Counted from the first letter of the stretch, positions 43,829 through 51,739 are shown. The stretch is 64,000 nt of DNA from an uncultured Rhodospirillaceae bacterium (GCA_903901915.1 CAIUSV010000034.1:1-64000), one strand, 5' to 3'. Program-made: numbers and translations. Notes: generated by a model not told the origin, from the letters alone.

Positions 43829-43878
43829 AAGCCGACCGGACAGCCAACCAATTTATAACTCCGTCCGGTCGGTTACGT
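43829..43878. promoter_or_regulatory. Two further TetR-type sites in the mutase/binding-protein gap
   Basis: GCCGACCGGAC at about 43831-43841 and CCGTCCGGTCGG at about 43861-43872 repeat the same core. They lie downstream of the binding-protein gene and upstream of the mutase gene, so they may add cooperative binding at the mutase promoter. Confidence 0.45.
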
Positions 43879-43895
43879 TACGGCCGCACGGATCG

Positions 43896-45056
43896 CTACT
43901 TGCTGCCGACCAATCTCCACACGCCGCCCCTGGCCTCGGCGACGCGGAAGGCGCTCTGGTCCAGCCCCAGATGGTCCTGGGCCGTCATGTTGAAGGTGCC
44001 GCCGGTGCCCGGCAGGTTCCGGGTGGCCTCCAGGGCATCGCGCACCTTGGCGCGGTCCACCGAATTGGCGCGGCGGATGGCATCCGTCAGCAGGTTGAAC
44101 GCGTCGTCGGCATAGCCGCCAAAGGGCGAAGGCACCTTGCCGTACTTGGCCTGAAAGGCCTGGATGTACTGAATCGACACCGCCCTCTGGCCGTCATAGG
44201 GCGGCAGGTCCTCGGCCACCAGCATGGCCGAGGTGGGCAGGCGCACGCCTTCCGCCGCCGGTCCGGCCATATCGAGGAAGCTCTGCGAAGCGACGCCGTG
44301 CGACTGGTACAGCGGCAGGGTCATGCCCAACTGGCGGTAATTCTTGGTGAGGATGGCCGGCCCCGGCCCGGCGCCGATGACAAAGACCGCCTGGACATCT
44401 GGGTTGGCCCGCACCTTGGCCAACTGCGCCCCCATGTCCACGTCCTTGGGGAAGAACACCTCGTCCAGCAGAATGGTGATGCCGTTGGCCGCCGCGATCT
44501 CGACGGTGATATCGCGCCCCGATTTGCCGAAGCCGTCGGCGCCGGTGACCAGGGCGATCTTGGTCAGCCCGCGCGCCTTCAGGTCCTCGAACACGCGCAG
44601 GACCATCATGCGATCGGTCTGCGGCGTCTTGAATACCCACTTCTTCGGCGGCACCACGATGGCCTCGGCACCGGCCAGCGAGATCATGGGGGTCTCGCCC
44701 CGCTCGGCCAGGGGAATCATGGCCATGGACGAGCCGCTGGTGCTGGCGCCGATGATGGCGTCCACCTTGTCGCTTTCCACCAGACGCACCGCATGACCGC
44801 GCGCCACGGCGGCGTCGCCGCCGTCGTCATAGATGATCAGCTTCACCGGCCGACCCAGCAGGCCGCCCTTGGCGTTGACCTGCTCGACCAGCATCTCCAG
44901 GGTCCTGGCCTCGGGATCGCCGATATAGGCCACCGGCCCGGTGACCGCCAGGATGGCGCCGATCTTGATGGGTTCGGCGGCGCCCGCCTGGAGCGAAACC
45001 AGGGCGGTGGCCGCGCACAGAGCCGCACCCGCGGCCCCCAACAATTTCCTCATCAT
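43896..45056 (-). CDS. Branched-chain-amino-acid-type ABC substrate-binding protein
   Basis: A 386-residue periplasmic binding protein of the LivJ family: signal peptide (MMRKLLGAAGAALCAATALV), then IKIGAILAVTGPVAYIGDPE, GRPVKLIIYDDGGDAAVARG and IIGASTSGSSMAMIPLAE. Such proteins often bind aromatic or short-chain acids in degradation clusters. No LivHMGF permease or ATPase gene is nearby, so it works with a transporter elsewhere or as a sensor. The ATG has GGAGG upstream. It lies 21 bases after the CoA ligase gene. Confidence 0.9.
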   Translation of the reverse strand: MMRKLLGAAGAALCAATALVSLQAGAAEPIKIGAILAVTGPVAYIGDPEARTLEMLVEQVNAKGGLLGRPVKLIIYDDGGDAAVARGHAVRLVESDKVDAIIGASTSGSSMAMIPLAERGETPMISLAGAEAIVVPPKKWVFKTPQTDRMMVLRVFEDLKARGLTKIALVTGADGFGKSGRDITVEIAAANGITILLDEVFFPKDVDMGAQLAKVRANPDVQAVFVIGAGPGPAILTKNYRQLGMTLPLYQSHGVASQSFLDMAGPAAEGVRLPTSAMLVAEDLPPYDGQRAVSIQYIQAFQAKYGKVPSPFGGYADDAFNLLTDAIRRANSVDRAKVRDALEATRNLPGTGGTFNMTAQDHLGLDQSAFRVAEARGGVWRLVGSK

Positions 45057-45077
45057 GTTTCCAGCCTCCATGTTCCG

Positions 45078-46406
45078 TTATTTTTTGATGTGAACGCGCA
45101 CGGCCTTGGCCTCGTAGCGGGGCAAGCTTCCCTGGTCGCGGCAGACCACGGTGACACGGATGCCGAGGCGGGAATGGATGAGGTGTTGCACCTTCGCGGC
45201 CAGATCCTCGTTGGACAGATTGCAACCGCGAGTCTTTTCCATCTCCACGGTGATCTCCTCGAGGATCTTGTCCTCGCGGTCGATATGGATATGCCAGGCC
45301 TCTTTGACCGTACCCTCGGTGTTGGCGATGATGTCTTCGATCTGGGTGGGAAAGATGATGACGCCCCGCACCTTCAGCATGTCGTCGTTGCGGCCGATAA
45401 TGCGGCCGATGAGCGGCATGCCCTTGCGTCCGCACGGGCAGTCGTAGGGATGCTCCGACAGGCGCACCAGATCGTGGGTGCGCCAGCGCACCACCGGACT
45501 GGCTTCCTTGTCCAGGGTGGTGATGACCAGTTCGCCCACTTCGCCCGGGGCCACCGGCTTCATGGTGACGGGGTCCAGAACCTCGGTGAGGATGGTGTCC
45601 TCGTTGATGAGATGCATCTCGTCGCTGTCGTGGGAATAAGGACACGAAATGCCCACCACCGGACCACCGGCCTCGGTGGTGCCGTAGATGTTCTGGGCGG
45701 CGAAGCCGGGCGGCAGGGCCGCCTCCAGCTCGTCGCGGAACTTGGCGGATACCGACTGGCCGCCGAACAGCCCCACCCGCAGCTTCCACTCGGTCTTGGG
45801 ATCGACTCCCATGTCGCGGGCGGCGTTCACCAGGGTCATCAACCACAAGGGCGACATGGAACAGGCGGTATAGCCATGGTCCTTGAGATAGGTCACCGCC
45901 AGCTCGGACCGTCCCGGCCCCAGGGGGAAGTTGGTGGCGCCATAGGCCTTCAACCCCACATCCAGCGCCAGACCGCCGACCCACAGGCCATAGCCGTAGC
46001 CCTGGTAGAACCGGTCCGAAGGATCGACGCCGGCGGCCCGCAGGATGCGGCACATCTGGCTGGCGAGAAGCTGGTCCAGATCGCGCCCGGTCATACCGAA
46101 CATCACCGGCAGGCCGGTGGTGCCCGACGTGGCGATGAAGCGCCGCACCTGGCCCATATCCACGGTCAGCAACGGAAACGGATAGCGCTCGCGCAGATCG
46201 ATCTTTTCCAGGGTGGGCGCCGACGCCAGGGCGGCATGATCCACCAGATCGGTGGGCTTCATGCCCGCCTTGGCGAAATGGGCCACCCATTCGGGAGAGT
46301 CCGCCAGCCGCGCCCCCAGGGCGGCCAGCTTCTTGCGCTGGAGGGCCAGGATCGCGTCGCGATCCAGCAATTCAACGTCAGGATGACAAGGGTGAAGCTT
46401 GGACAC
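45078..46406 (-). CDS. PaaK-like (phenylacetate-CoA ligase family) acyl-CoA ligase
   Basis: A 442-residue AMP-forming ligase. The P-loop is RRFIATSGTTGLPVMFGMTG, followed by QNIYGTTEAGGPVVGISCPY and RIIGRNDDMLKVRGVIIFPT, the hinge typical of phenylacetate-CoA ligases. It activates a carboxylic acid to its CoA thioester with ATP. It starts at a GTG with GGGAGG upstream. Its substrate may be any acid that feeds the mutase; an aromatic acid is possible but not shown. Confidence 0.9.
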   Translation of the reverse strand: MSKLHPCHPDVELLDRDAILALQRKKLAALGARLADSPEWVAHFAKAGMKPTDLVDHAALASAPTLEKIDLRERYPFPLLTVDMGQVRRFIATSGTTGLPVMFGMTGRDLDQLLASQMCRILRAAGVDPSDRFYQGYGYGLWVGGLALDVGLKAYGATNFPLGPGRSELAVTYLKDHGYTACSMSPLWLMTLVNAARDMGVDPKTEWKLRVGLFGGQSVSAKFRDELEAALPPGFAAQNIYGTTEAGGPVVGISCPYSHDSDEMHLINEDTILTEVLDPVTMKPVAPGEVGELVITTLDKEASPVVRWRTHDLVRLSEHPYDCPCGRKGMPLIGRIIGRNDDMLKVRGVIIFPTQIEDIIANTEGTVKEAWHIHIDREDKILEEITVEMEKTRGCNLSNEDLAAKVQHLIHSRLGIRVTVVCRDQGSLPRYEAKAVRVHIKK

Positions 46407-46445
46407 GTGTACCTCCCTAACTTTGGCAAGCGCCGCCAGTTTAAT

Positions 46446-46466
46446 TATCCGTCCGTTCGGTCGTTT
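46446..46466. promoter_or_regulatory. TetR-type operator before the CoA ligase gene
   Basis: ATCCGTCCGTTCGGTCGTT-like palindrome, same core as the other sites, 40 bases before the ligase GTG and downstream of the TetR gene. Confidence 0.6.
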
Positions 46467-46510
46467 ATACGGCGCCTTTTGAGTGTCATGGTCGCATTGA
46501 AGTCATGGGT

Positions 46511-47131
46511 TCACTTACAGCTGTTGATGTCCCCGATGCGGGTGGCCAGAAGGCCGTTCAGGAAAATGCCGGCCGCCATCCGGGCCAATTGCCGGGGGTT
46601 CACCCCGCGGTTCTGGTCGTACCAGGTATAGGTCCAATTGATCATGCCGTAGAACAGCATCACCGCCGGCCGCCGGAAAGCCGGGTCGGAGAGCAGGTCG
46701 GGATTGATCTTCTCGATCACCCCTTCCGTGAACTTCACCACGCGGCGTTCCAGATCGACGATCCGCTCGCGCTCGCGCTCCCTCAGGCTGTCCAGGTCGT
46801 TCATCATCACGGCGTGACGGTTCTTGGACCGGCTGTAGGTTTCCAACAGCATGGCGGTCAGAGTCTCGAACTGCTCCACCGGGTCCAGCGAGGTCTGCAA
46901 CGCCGCGCTCACCACGTCGAAGACCATTTCCACGTGCTCGGACACCATGGTGTTGAGCACGTCGTGCTTGGATTTGAAGTAGTGATAGATGCCTGACTTG
47001 GACAGGCCGCTGGCTTCGGAGATCTCCACGATGGACGTATCGGCGAACCCCTTGCGGGCGAACAGTTCCGCCGCCCGGTCCAGAATGGTCATCTTGATGG
47101 ACTCGTAATCCTGGGACCGGGTCCTCGCCAT
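46511..47131 (-). CDS. TetR-family repressor of the acyl-CoA cluster
   Basis: A 206-residue TetR protein. The helix-turn-helix is ILDRAAELFARKGFADTSIV with EISEASGLSKSGIYHYFKSK; the rest is a helical ligand domain (LEERLV-like helices, with FYGMINWTYTWYDQNRGVNP). It resembles fatty-acid and aromatic-acid regulators that release DNA on binding an acyl-CoA. One copy of the shared palindrome lies upstream of its own gene, pointing to self-control; other copies precede the ligase, mutase and CoA-transferase genes. Confidence 0.9.
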   Translation of the reverse strand: MARTRSQDYESIKMTILDRAAELFARKGFADTSIVEISEASGLSKSGIYHYFKSKHDVLNTMVSEHVEMVFDVVSAALQTSLDPVEQFETLTAMLLETYSRSKNRHAVMMNDLDSLRERERERIVDLERRVVKFTEGVIEKINPDLLSDPAFRRPAVMLFYGMINWTYTWYDQNRGVNPRQLARMAAGIFLNGLLATRIGDINSCK

Positions 47132-47198
47132 GTGTCATTCTCTCCTGCCTGCGGCGCGCGCAGGAACGCGGGCCATTCCCCGCAGGGTGCATAACCCC

Positions 47199-47214
47199 AA
47201 CCGATCGGTCAAAC
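47199..47214. promoter_or_regulatory. TetR-type operator before the tetR gene
   Basis: AACCGATCGGTCAAAC, a shorter copy of the shared palindrome. It lies 68 bases upstream of the TetR start and overlaps the end of the CoA-transferase gene. Confidence 0.5.
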
Positions 47215-48312
47215 ATTTCCGAGCCAGCCATGGCCGTCGGCCTCCCCCAGTGCCGGAGCCCTGCGAACCGTGGCGCCGCCACGGAAAACCGGAGCCAGCG
47301 GCATGGGCAACGCCGGCCACACCTCGCCCGAGTCCGAGCCATGGCCGGGCGCCTGGACACGGCGGGCGAACACCCCCCGTTCGGCGAAATGCGGCGAGGC
47401 CAGCGCCTCGTCCGGCCCGCGTACCAGATTGCAGCACACGTCACGCCCCCGGAACAGCGTCACCCAGTGGCCGGCATCCCTTTGGGCGAACCGCTCGGCC
47501 AGGGCGGCGGCGACGGCCTCAGGGTCGCGCCGGTCGTCCCGCAACGGCGACGGCAACGCCATCAAGTCGCACAATTGGCGCCAGAAGCGGTCTTCCACCG
47601 CCGCAACCGCCATCAGCCGGCCGTCCCGCGTCGCGTAGGTGCGATAGCGCGGCGAAGCACCCATGAAGAAGTCCTTGTCCACCGGCGCGGCGCGGCCCGC
47701 CGGAGTTTGCCCCGCCAGTTCCAGAAGCATGGCCGGAAAGACGTTGTCGGCCATGGCCACGTCCAGATGGCAGCCCGCGCCGTCCGGACCTCGCCCGGCC
47801 AAGGCCAGCAGGATGTTGAGGGCCGCCGGATAGGCACCGCCCATGAGGTCGGCCACCAGCACGTGAGGCATGCCCTGGGCCGAGGCCAGCAACCCCGCCT
47901 CGGCCTGGTAGTTGAGGTCGTGCCCGGCTTCGGCGGCCAACGGCCCGGTCTGGCCGTAGCCGGTGACCGAGCAATAGATCAGGCGGGGATTGACGTGCCG
48001 CATGATCTCCCAGCCCAGCCCCAGCCGGTCCATGACCCCGGGACGGAACTGCTCGATCAGGACATCGGCGTCCCTGATCAACGCCACGGCGGCCGCGCGC
48101 CCGTGGTCCGAGCCCAGGTCGAGGGCCAAGCTGCGCTTGCCGCGGTTCAACATGGCGAACAGCACCGGCGACATGAGGCGGCTTTCGTCGCCCACGCCGG
48201 GACGTTCGACCTTCAGCACATCGGCCCCGGCCTCGGCCAGGATCAGCGAGGCCAGCGGCCCCGGCAGCAAGGTGCTGAAATCGATCACCCGAAGACCCGA
48301 CAGCGGTGCCAT
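47209..48312 (-). CDS. CaiB/BaiF family CoA-transferase or alpha-methylacyl-CoA racemase
   Basis: A 367-residue family III enzyme: MAPLSGLRVIDFSTLLPGPL, DVLKVERPGVGDES, YCSVTGYGQTGPLAAEAGHD and LNYQAEAGLLASAQG. The conserved Asp is in GHDLNY, the version seen in alpha-methylacyl-CoA racemases. It would move CoA between acids or invert the 2-methyl stereocentre. With the mutase this suggests handling of 2-methyl-branched acyl-CoAs. GGAGGA precedes the ATG, and a TetR-type site lies 30 bases upstream. Confidence 0.88.
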   Translation of the reverse strand: MAPLSGLRVIDFSTLLPGPLASLILAEAGADVLKVERPGVGDESRLMSPVLFAMLNRGKRSLALDLGSDHGRAAAVALIRDADVLIEQFRPGVMDRLGLGWEIMRHVNPRLIYCSVTGYGQTGPLAAEAGHDLNYQAEAGLLASAQGMPHVLVADLMGGAYPAALNILLALAGRGPDGAGCHLDVAMADNVFPAMLLELAGQTPAGRAAPVDKDFFMGASPRYRTYATRDGRLMAVAAVEDRFWRQLCDLMALPSPLRDDRRDPEAVAAALAERFAQRDAGHWVTLFRGRDVCCNLVRGPDEALASPHFAERGVFARRVQAPGHGSDSGEVWPALPMPLAPVFRGGATVRRAPALGEADGHGWLGNV

Positions 48313-48341
48313 GGCTCCTCCAGCCTATGCCCCCAATTAAT

Positions 48342-48358
48342 AAACCGGCCGGACGGAT
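48342..48358. promoter_or_regulatory. TetR-type operator before the CoA-transferase gene
   Basis: AAACCGGCCGGACGGAT-like copy of the shared palindrome, 30 bases upstream of the CoA-transferase ATG. Confidence 0.55.
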
Positions 48359-48487
48359 TATGTCAATGGCGTGATCCCGAGGCGCCCGCCAAAGGGGAGG
48401 ATGCCGGATAACGCGTTAATAATACTTATTTATTTTCCCGTCAGAACGGTAAATCAGCGCGGAATTTGCGCTGCACAATAAAAATAA

Positions 48488-48516
48488 TTTGACCGACCGG
48501 TCTGCTTTTATTGTAG
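48488..48516 (+). promoter_or_regulatory. Promoter-like site overlapping a TetR-type operator
   Basis: TTGACC (48489-48494) overlaps GACCGACCGGTC, another copy of the shared palindrome, with TTGTAG 16 bases later. It points right, away from the cluster, toward a terminator about 95 bases downstream and no clear gene. Confidence 0.4.
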
Positions 48517-48641
48517 TGGCGGGAGCAGGCGTTGCGGTGCCTGCCAGCCTCACCATCCCGCCGGAGGATGGTTATTCTCGACGTCCCGTTTATCCCGGAA
48601 ACCTTGAAGAAGGCGCCGATCCCGGCGCCTTCATTTTTGGC
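48517..48641 (+). ncRNA. Candidate small RNA under TetR-type control
   Basis: Between a promoter-like site carrying the cluster's operator and a strong rho-independent terminator (48609-48641) lie about 100 bases with no convincing gene. A short frame (MVILDVPFIPETLKK ...) starts directly against a GGAGG and runs through the terminator, so it is unlikely to be translated. A roughly 110-120-nt sRNA is possible. A leftover leader of a gene lost when the right-hand element integrated is the alternative. Confidence 0.3.
48609..48641 (+). terminator. Rho-independent terminator
   Basis: 9-bp perfect stem (GAAGGCGCC, loop GATCCC, GGCGCCTTC) followed by ATTTTTGG. Confidence 0.8.
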
Positions 48642-48780
48642 TCATCGTGGAAGCCACGGGCCCGGCGCATGGCGTTCTCCTCAGTGGCAATCCACAACTC
48701 GACTTGGCCGGGGCCGTCCGAAGCACAGCCGCCATTGGTCATTGATCCTGACGCAGTGCGAACCCGGAAAAGGAAAAGGG

Positions 48781-48810
48781 CTTAGCCGTTGCCGGCTAAG
48801 CCCTTATTTT
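48781..48810 (-). terminator. Terminator behind the tRNA-Ala fragment
   Basis: 8-bp perfect stem (CTTAGCCG, loop, CGGCTAAG) with A/T-rich flanks on both sides. On the minus strand it lies immediately after the CCA end of the tRNA-Ala fragment and is followed by CCCTTTTCCTTTT, so it is the native terminator of the original tRNA gene. Confidence 0.65.
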
Positions 48811-48815
48811 AATTT

Positions 48816-48862
48816 TGGTGGAGCCAATCAGAATCGAACTGACGACCTCTTGAATGCCATTC
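48816..48862 (-). other. attachment-site repeat: 3' fragment of tRNA-Ala(GGC)
   Basis: On the minus strand these 47 bases read from the 3' side of the anticodon arm (GAATGGCATTCAA-like loop with anticodon GGC) through the T arm (GTTCGAT) to GGCTCCACCA. That is the 3' half of a tRNA-Ala(GGC). Homology stops at 48863 and the integrase follows, so this is the left junction of an element integrated into that tRNA gene. The restored full tRNA should lie at the far end, right of the window. Confidence 0.8.
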
Positions 48863-49013
48863 GCAAAAGTATAGATGTGATAAACATTTCTATATCTCAC
48901 TATATATCGCCACGTCACCCGACAAGCTCCTGATGGATAACAATATTTGCATTCCAGACATGCGCTGGTCGCTGGCCGTCTTTACTCAATTATACTATAC
49001 AACTCCTTGCGCC

Positions 49014-49074
49014 GTGGTTGCTGGGTGGTTGCTGAACACTGCGCCAATCGCTATACTTCGCGGCCAGCAACCAC
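49014..49074. repeat. Three GTGGTTGCTG repeats before the integrase
   Basis: GTGGTTGCTG occurs at 49014-49023 and 49025-49034, with the inverted copy CAGCAACCAC at 49065-49074, 18 bases before the integrase ATG. Their number and place fit arm-type integrase sites or an operator that limits integrase expression. Confidence 0.6.
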
Positions 49075-49091
49075 CATCGAAAGACACTGTC

Positions 49092-50282
49092 ATGGCAAGG
49101 ATTACCAAGCGCGCGGTGGAGGCCGTCGAGCCCACGGCCAAGCCCGTTTTACTCTGGGACGATCAACTACCCGGCTTCGGCGTGAAGGTGCTGCCCAACG
49201 GTCTGCGGCGATACTTGGTCAAATACCGGGCTGGGGGCGGCGGACGGGCGGCGGCGCAGCGCTGGTACACCCTCGGCACCCATGGCGCAGTCACGACGGA
49301 AGAGGCCCGCGATCTGGCGCAGCAGGTGCTGGCGGCGGTCGCCCGTGGCGAAGATCCCCAAGGCGACAAGTTCGCCTTCCGCGAGGCCCCCACCATGGCC
49401 GAACTGTGGGAGCGCTACGTCAGGGATCATCTGCCAATGAAGAAGAAGACCTCCCAATATGACGACCGTCAGAAGTGGCGGGACTACATCGAGCCGAAGA
49501 TCGGGCGGCGGAAAGCCAGCCAGGTCCGGCGCGACGAGATCGATGCCATTCACAAATCCCTGGCCGACCGCCCCTACGTCGCCAACCGCGTGCTTGCCCT
49601 GATGTCGAAGCTATTCAATCTGGCGGAACGCTGGGAGATGCGCGCGGACGGCAGCAACCCGTGCCGACACGTCATCAAGTTCAAGGAGTTTGCCCGCGAC
49701 CGCTATCTGGCTGGCGACGAGTTGGTGCGCCTCGGCGCCGCGCTCCGCGAGGGGCTCGAGACCCAGACCGAGACGCCCCACATGGTCGCCGCCATCCAGC
49801 TGCTTCTGCTGACCGGCGCCCGGCTCAATGAGGTGCTCCGTGCGCAGTGGGATTGGGTCGATCTGGACCGCCGGGTCATCAACCTGCCCGACAGCAAGAC
49901 CGGCAAGAAGCCCCTGTTCCTCAGCGAGCAGGCTGTGGAGGTGTTGAAGGGGCTACAGGCCCTCAGCACATCGCAGGACTGCCCCTATGTGATCCGGGGG
50001 CGCAGCAAGGATCAGCCCCTCACCAATCTGATCAAGCCATGGAAGCGGCTTTGCGAACGGGCGGAGATCGAAGGCGTGCGGCTTCACGACCTGCGACACA
50101 CCGCCGCCAGCATCGGCGTCTCCAACGGCACGAGCCTGCCGATCATCGGCCGCATCCTCGGCCACACCCAGGCCAGGACCACCCAACGCTACGCCCACGT
50201 CGATATCGATCCAGCCCTTGATGCCGCCGACCGGATCGGTGCCACGGTGTCGGCTGCGCTGGGGATGAAGAAGCGGCGCTGA
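49092..50282 (+). CDS. Tyrosine integrase of the right-hand element
   Basis: A 396-residue DUF4102-type integrase: N-terminal MARITKRAVEAVEPTAKPVL with DDQLPGFGVKVLPNG, core-binding domain (TMAELWERYVRDHLPMKKKT) and catalytic domain with Arg in LTGARLNEV (about 240), HDLRHT (about 332), LGHTQ and Tyr in TTQRYAHV (about 366). The ATG at 49092 is chosen; a longer frame from 48933 would cross the repeats and the promoter. It lies 230 bases from the tRNA-Ala fragment and should recombine at that tRNA. Confidence 0.93.
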   Translation: MARITKRAVEAVEPTAKPVLLWDDQLPGFGVKVLPNGLRRYLVKYRAGGGGRAAAQRWYTLGTHGAVTTEEARDLAQQVLAAVARGEDPQGDKFAFREAPTMAELWERYVRDHLPMKKKTSQYDDRQKWRDYIEPKIGRRKASQVRRDEIDAIHKSLADRPYVANRVLALMSKLFNLAERWEMRADGSNPCRHVIKFKEFARDRYLAGDELVRLGAALREGLETQTETPHMVAAIQLLLLTGARLNEVLRAQWDWVDLDRRVINLPDSKTGKKPLFLSEQAVEVLKGLQALSTSQDCPYVIRGRSKDQPLTNLIKPWKRLCERAEIEGVRLHDLRHTAASIGVSNGTSLPIIGRILGHTQARTTQRYAHVDIDPALDAADRIGATVSAALGMKKRR

Positions 50283-50320
50283 AGCGCCCACTGGCATCTT
50301 GCCCGGCGGGCACTGATCCG

Positions 50321-50641
50321 TCAGAAGACGAACTCTCCCCGTTCGGCCAGACTCGCCACGTCACGCGCCCCATGCAGTACCCTGACGATCACGATTTCAT
50401 CGATCTGCGGCAGGTAATAGACGGCATGATCGCGATGGAAGAGCACCCGCAGGCCGGGCGCCAGTTTCTCCCGCGAGACTCCCATCAAGGGGAAGGACTG
50501 CACCTCTGTGAAGCGGGCTGTGATGTCGGCAACGAAGCGTGTGGCGATCTCTTCCGAGGCTTCCAGCGCAAAATAGCACCAGATTTCGGCCAGATCGGCT
50601 TCCGCCGCCTCGGTTAGACGGAGGAGGAACGGGCGGCTAAT
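50321..50641 (-). CDS. ParE-type toxin with apparent AUU start
   Basis: A 106-residue ParE/RelE fold: SRPFLLRLTEAAEADLAEIW, TRFVADITARFTEVQSFPLM, GLRVLFHRDHAVYYLP and VIVRVLHGARDVASLAERG, full length for the family. The codon at the family's usual Met position is ATT (50641-50639). A strong GGGGGAGG lies five bases upstream, and there is no ATG, GTG or TTG nearby in frame. The first conventional start (GTG at 50503) would lose the N-terminal half. The gene overlaps the antitoxin end by 28 bases. Either a rare AUU start limits the toxin, or the start is mutated. Confidence 0.7.
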   Translation of the reverse strand: MSRPFLLRLTEAAEADLAEIWCYFALEASEEIATRFVADITARFTEVQSFPLMGVSREKLAPGLRVLFHRDHAVYYLPQIDEIVIVRVLHGARDVASLAERGEFVF

Positions 50642-50901
50642 AGCGTCCTCCCCCGCTTGATGATCCGTTCGGCATCGAAGTCGGTGACCCGCCCTTGGGC
50701 GACATCGGCCAATCCCCTATCGATTTCCGCCTTCAGCGCCGAAACCTCCTGAAGCCGCAACTCCCGCTTCAAGGTCCAGTCCCGCAGCGCCTCGCGGATG
50801 ACCTCGCTTGATGAAACGTAGCTCCCGCCCTCCACCGCTCCTTTGACCAGCGCGGCCATATCGGCTGGCAGCGTAACGGTCAGGCGTTCAATCCCAGCCA
50901 T
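50614..50901 (-). CDS. ParD-type antitoxin
   Basis: A 95-residue protein: ribbon-helix-helix MAGIERLTVTLPADMAALVK, VEGGSYVSSSEVIREALRDW, then an acidic helix (VSALKAEIDRGLADVAQGRV) for toxin binding. The ATG at 50901 has AAGGGAG upstream; a longer frame is possible. It precedes and overlaps the ParE-type toxin gene, the normal order for this family, and probably represses the operon. Confidence 0.88.
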   Translation of the reverse strand: MAGIERLTVTLPADMAALVKGAVEGGSYVSSSEVIREALRDWTLKRELRLQEVSALKAEIDRGLADVAQGRVTDFDAERIIKRGRTLLAARSSSV

Positions 50902-51006
50902 ATCGGTCACTCCCTTCAGAATCCGCGCATACTTTATCATACTTATGAAGCGCAAGGTATCCCATCAAGCCCGGATCGGCCCGCCTTCATCATGCCACGT
51001 GAACGA

Positions 51007-51372
51007 TCAGCCCAGGATGGACAGGTCCATCTGAACCCCGCGCACCAGCACCTCGGGAGCGACCGATCCGCGCTTGCCCGGAACGAGCCGGACCAAGCCA
51101 TACTGACTCATGGTTTTCAGGGTGCGCGACAGGTTACTCGCCTTGCGACCGCTCATGATTTCCAACTCGGCAAGCGACGATGGATGCCGTTCGTCGATGA
51201 TCCGAAGCAGCCTGCGGTTCGGCTCAGACAGCACCTTGGCCAGCGATTCCAGCGAGGTGAACCAGATTTTCGGGTCATCGGGCAGCCGACGCCGTTCGCC
51301 GCGTGCGATCTGAAGGGCGCGCTCGCGAAGCTCCTCGTGGGTGGCAATGCCAACCTTGGTCTTTTCAGCCAT
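51007..51372 (-). CDS. TumA-type HTH antitoxin
   Basis: A 121-residue winged-helix protein of the HVO_A0114 type: SLAKVLSEPNRRLLRIIDER, ELEIMSGRKASNLSRTLKTM, QYGLVRLVPGKRGSVAPEVL. It overlaps the DUF6516 gene by eight bases, the usual order of TumE toxin then TumA antitoxin. It would neutralise the toxin and bind the perfect palindrome at 51740-51758. Confidence 0.75.
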   Translation of the reverse strand: MAEKTKVGIATHEELRERALQIARGERRRLPDDPKIWFTSLESLAKVLSEPNRRLLRIIDERHPSSLAELEIMSGRKASNLSRTLKTMSQYGLVRLVPGKRGSVAPEVLVRGVQMDLSILG

Positions 51373-51730
51373 CGCCTTGCTCCTTCAGGATGCGCGCGAT
51401 TTCGTCGAAGAAATCGGCAATCAGTTTCTCGGCACTGACGAACGGGTAGGGGCGCCCTTCATCCGTCTCATCGCGATGCCAGTGGTCGAAGGCAGCGGGC
51501 CGCTCGACGAACCTGCCGCCCCGATGCGCCACCCCGTGCGCGTTGTCGTAGCCCATCAGCCGCCGACCGTCCGCCGCATGAAAGGTCAGCGAATAGGACA
51601 CCCCGTGGGGCTTCTCGGCTGTCGCATCGATCTTCAGGACCTTGAACCGCGCGATATAACCGCCATCGTAGACGATCTCTTCGCCGTCCAGGTCGAGCAG
51701 GTAGGAGAGGGTGTCGTCGATATGGCCCAT
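51365..51730 (-). CDS. TumE-type toxin (DUF6516)
   Basis: A 121-residue DUF6516 protein: MGHIDDTLSYLLDLDGEEIV, YIARFKVLKIDATAEKPHGV, YSLTFHAADGRRLMGYDNAH, HWHRDETDEGRPYPFVSAEK. The RLMGYDNAHG and FDHWH segments are the conserved parts. It precedes the TumA-type gene and overlaps it. Members are annotated as toxins; the molecular target is not evident from sequence. Confidence 0.75.
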   Translation of the reverse strand: MGHIDDTLSYLLDLDGEEIVYDGGYIARFKVLKIDATAEKPHGVSYSLTFHAADGRRLMGYDNAHGVAHRGGRFVERPAAFDHWHRDETDEGRPYPFVSAEKLIADFFDEIARILKEQGDG

Positions 51731-51739
51731 GTCTCAACC

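Noticed and set aside
43971-46631. 886-codon plus-strand frame
   Set aside because: Opposite the binding-protein and CoA-ligase genes, both of which have clear family motifs; the plus-strand frame is His/Gly/Arg-rich shadow.
48532-48933. 133-codon plus-strand frame across the tRNA fragment
   Set aside because: It crosses two terminators and the tRNA-Ala fragment, has no homology, and its start abuts the ribosome-site-like GGAGG.
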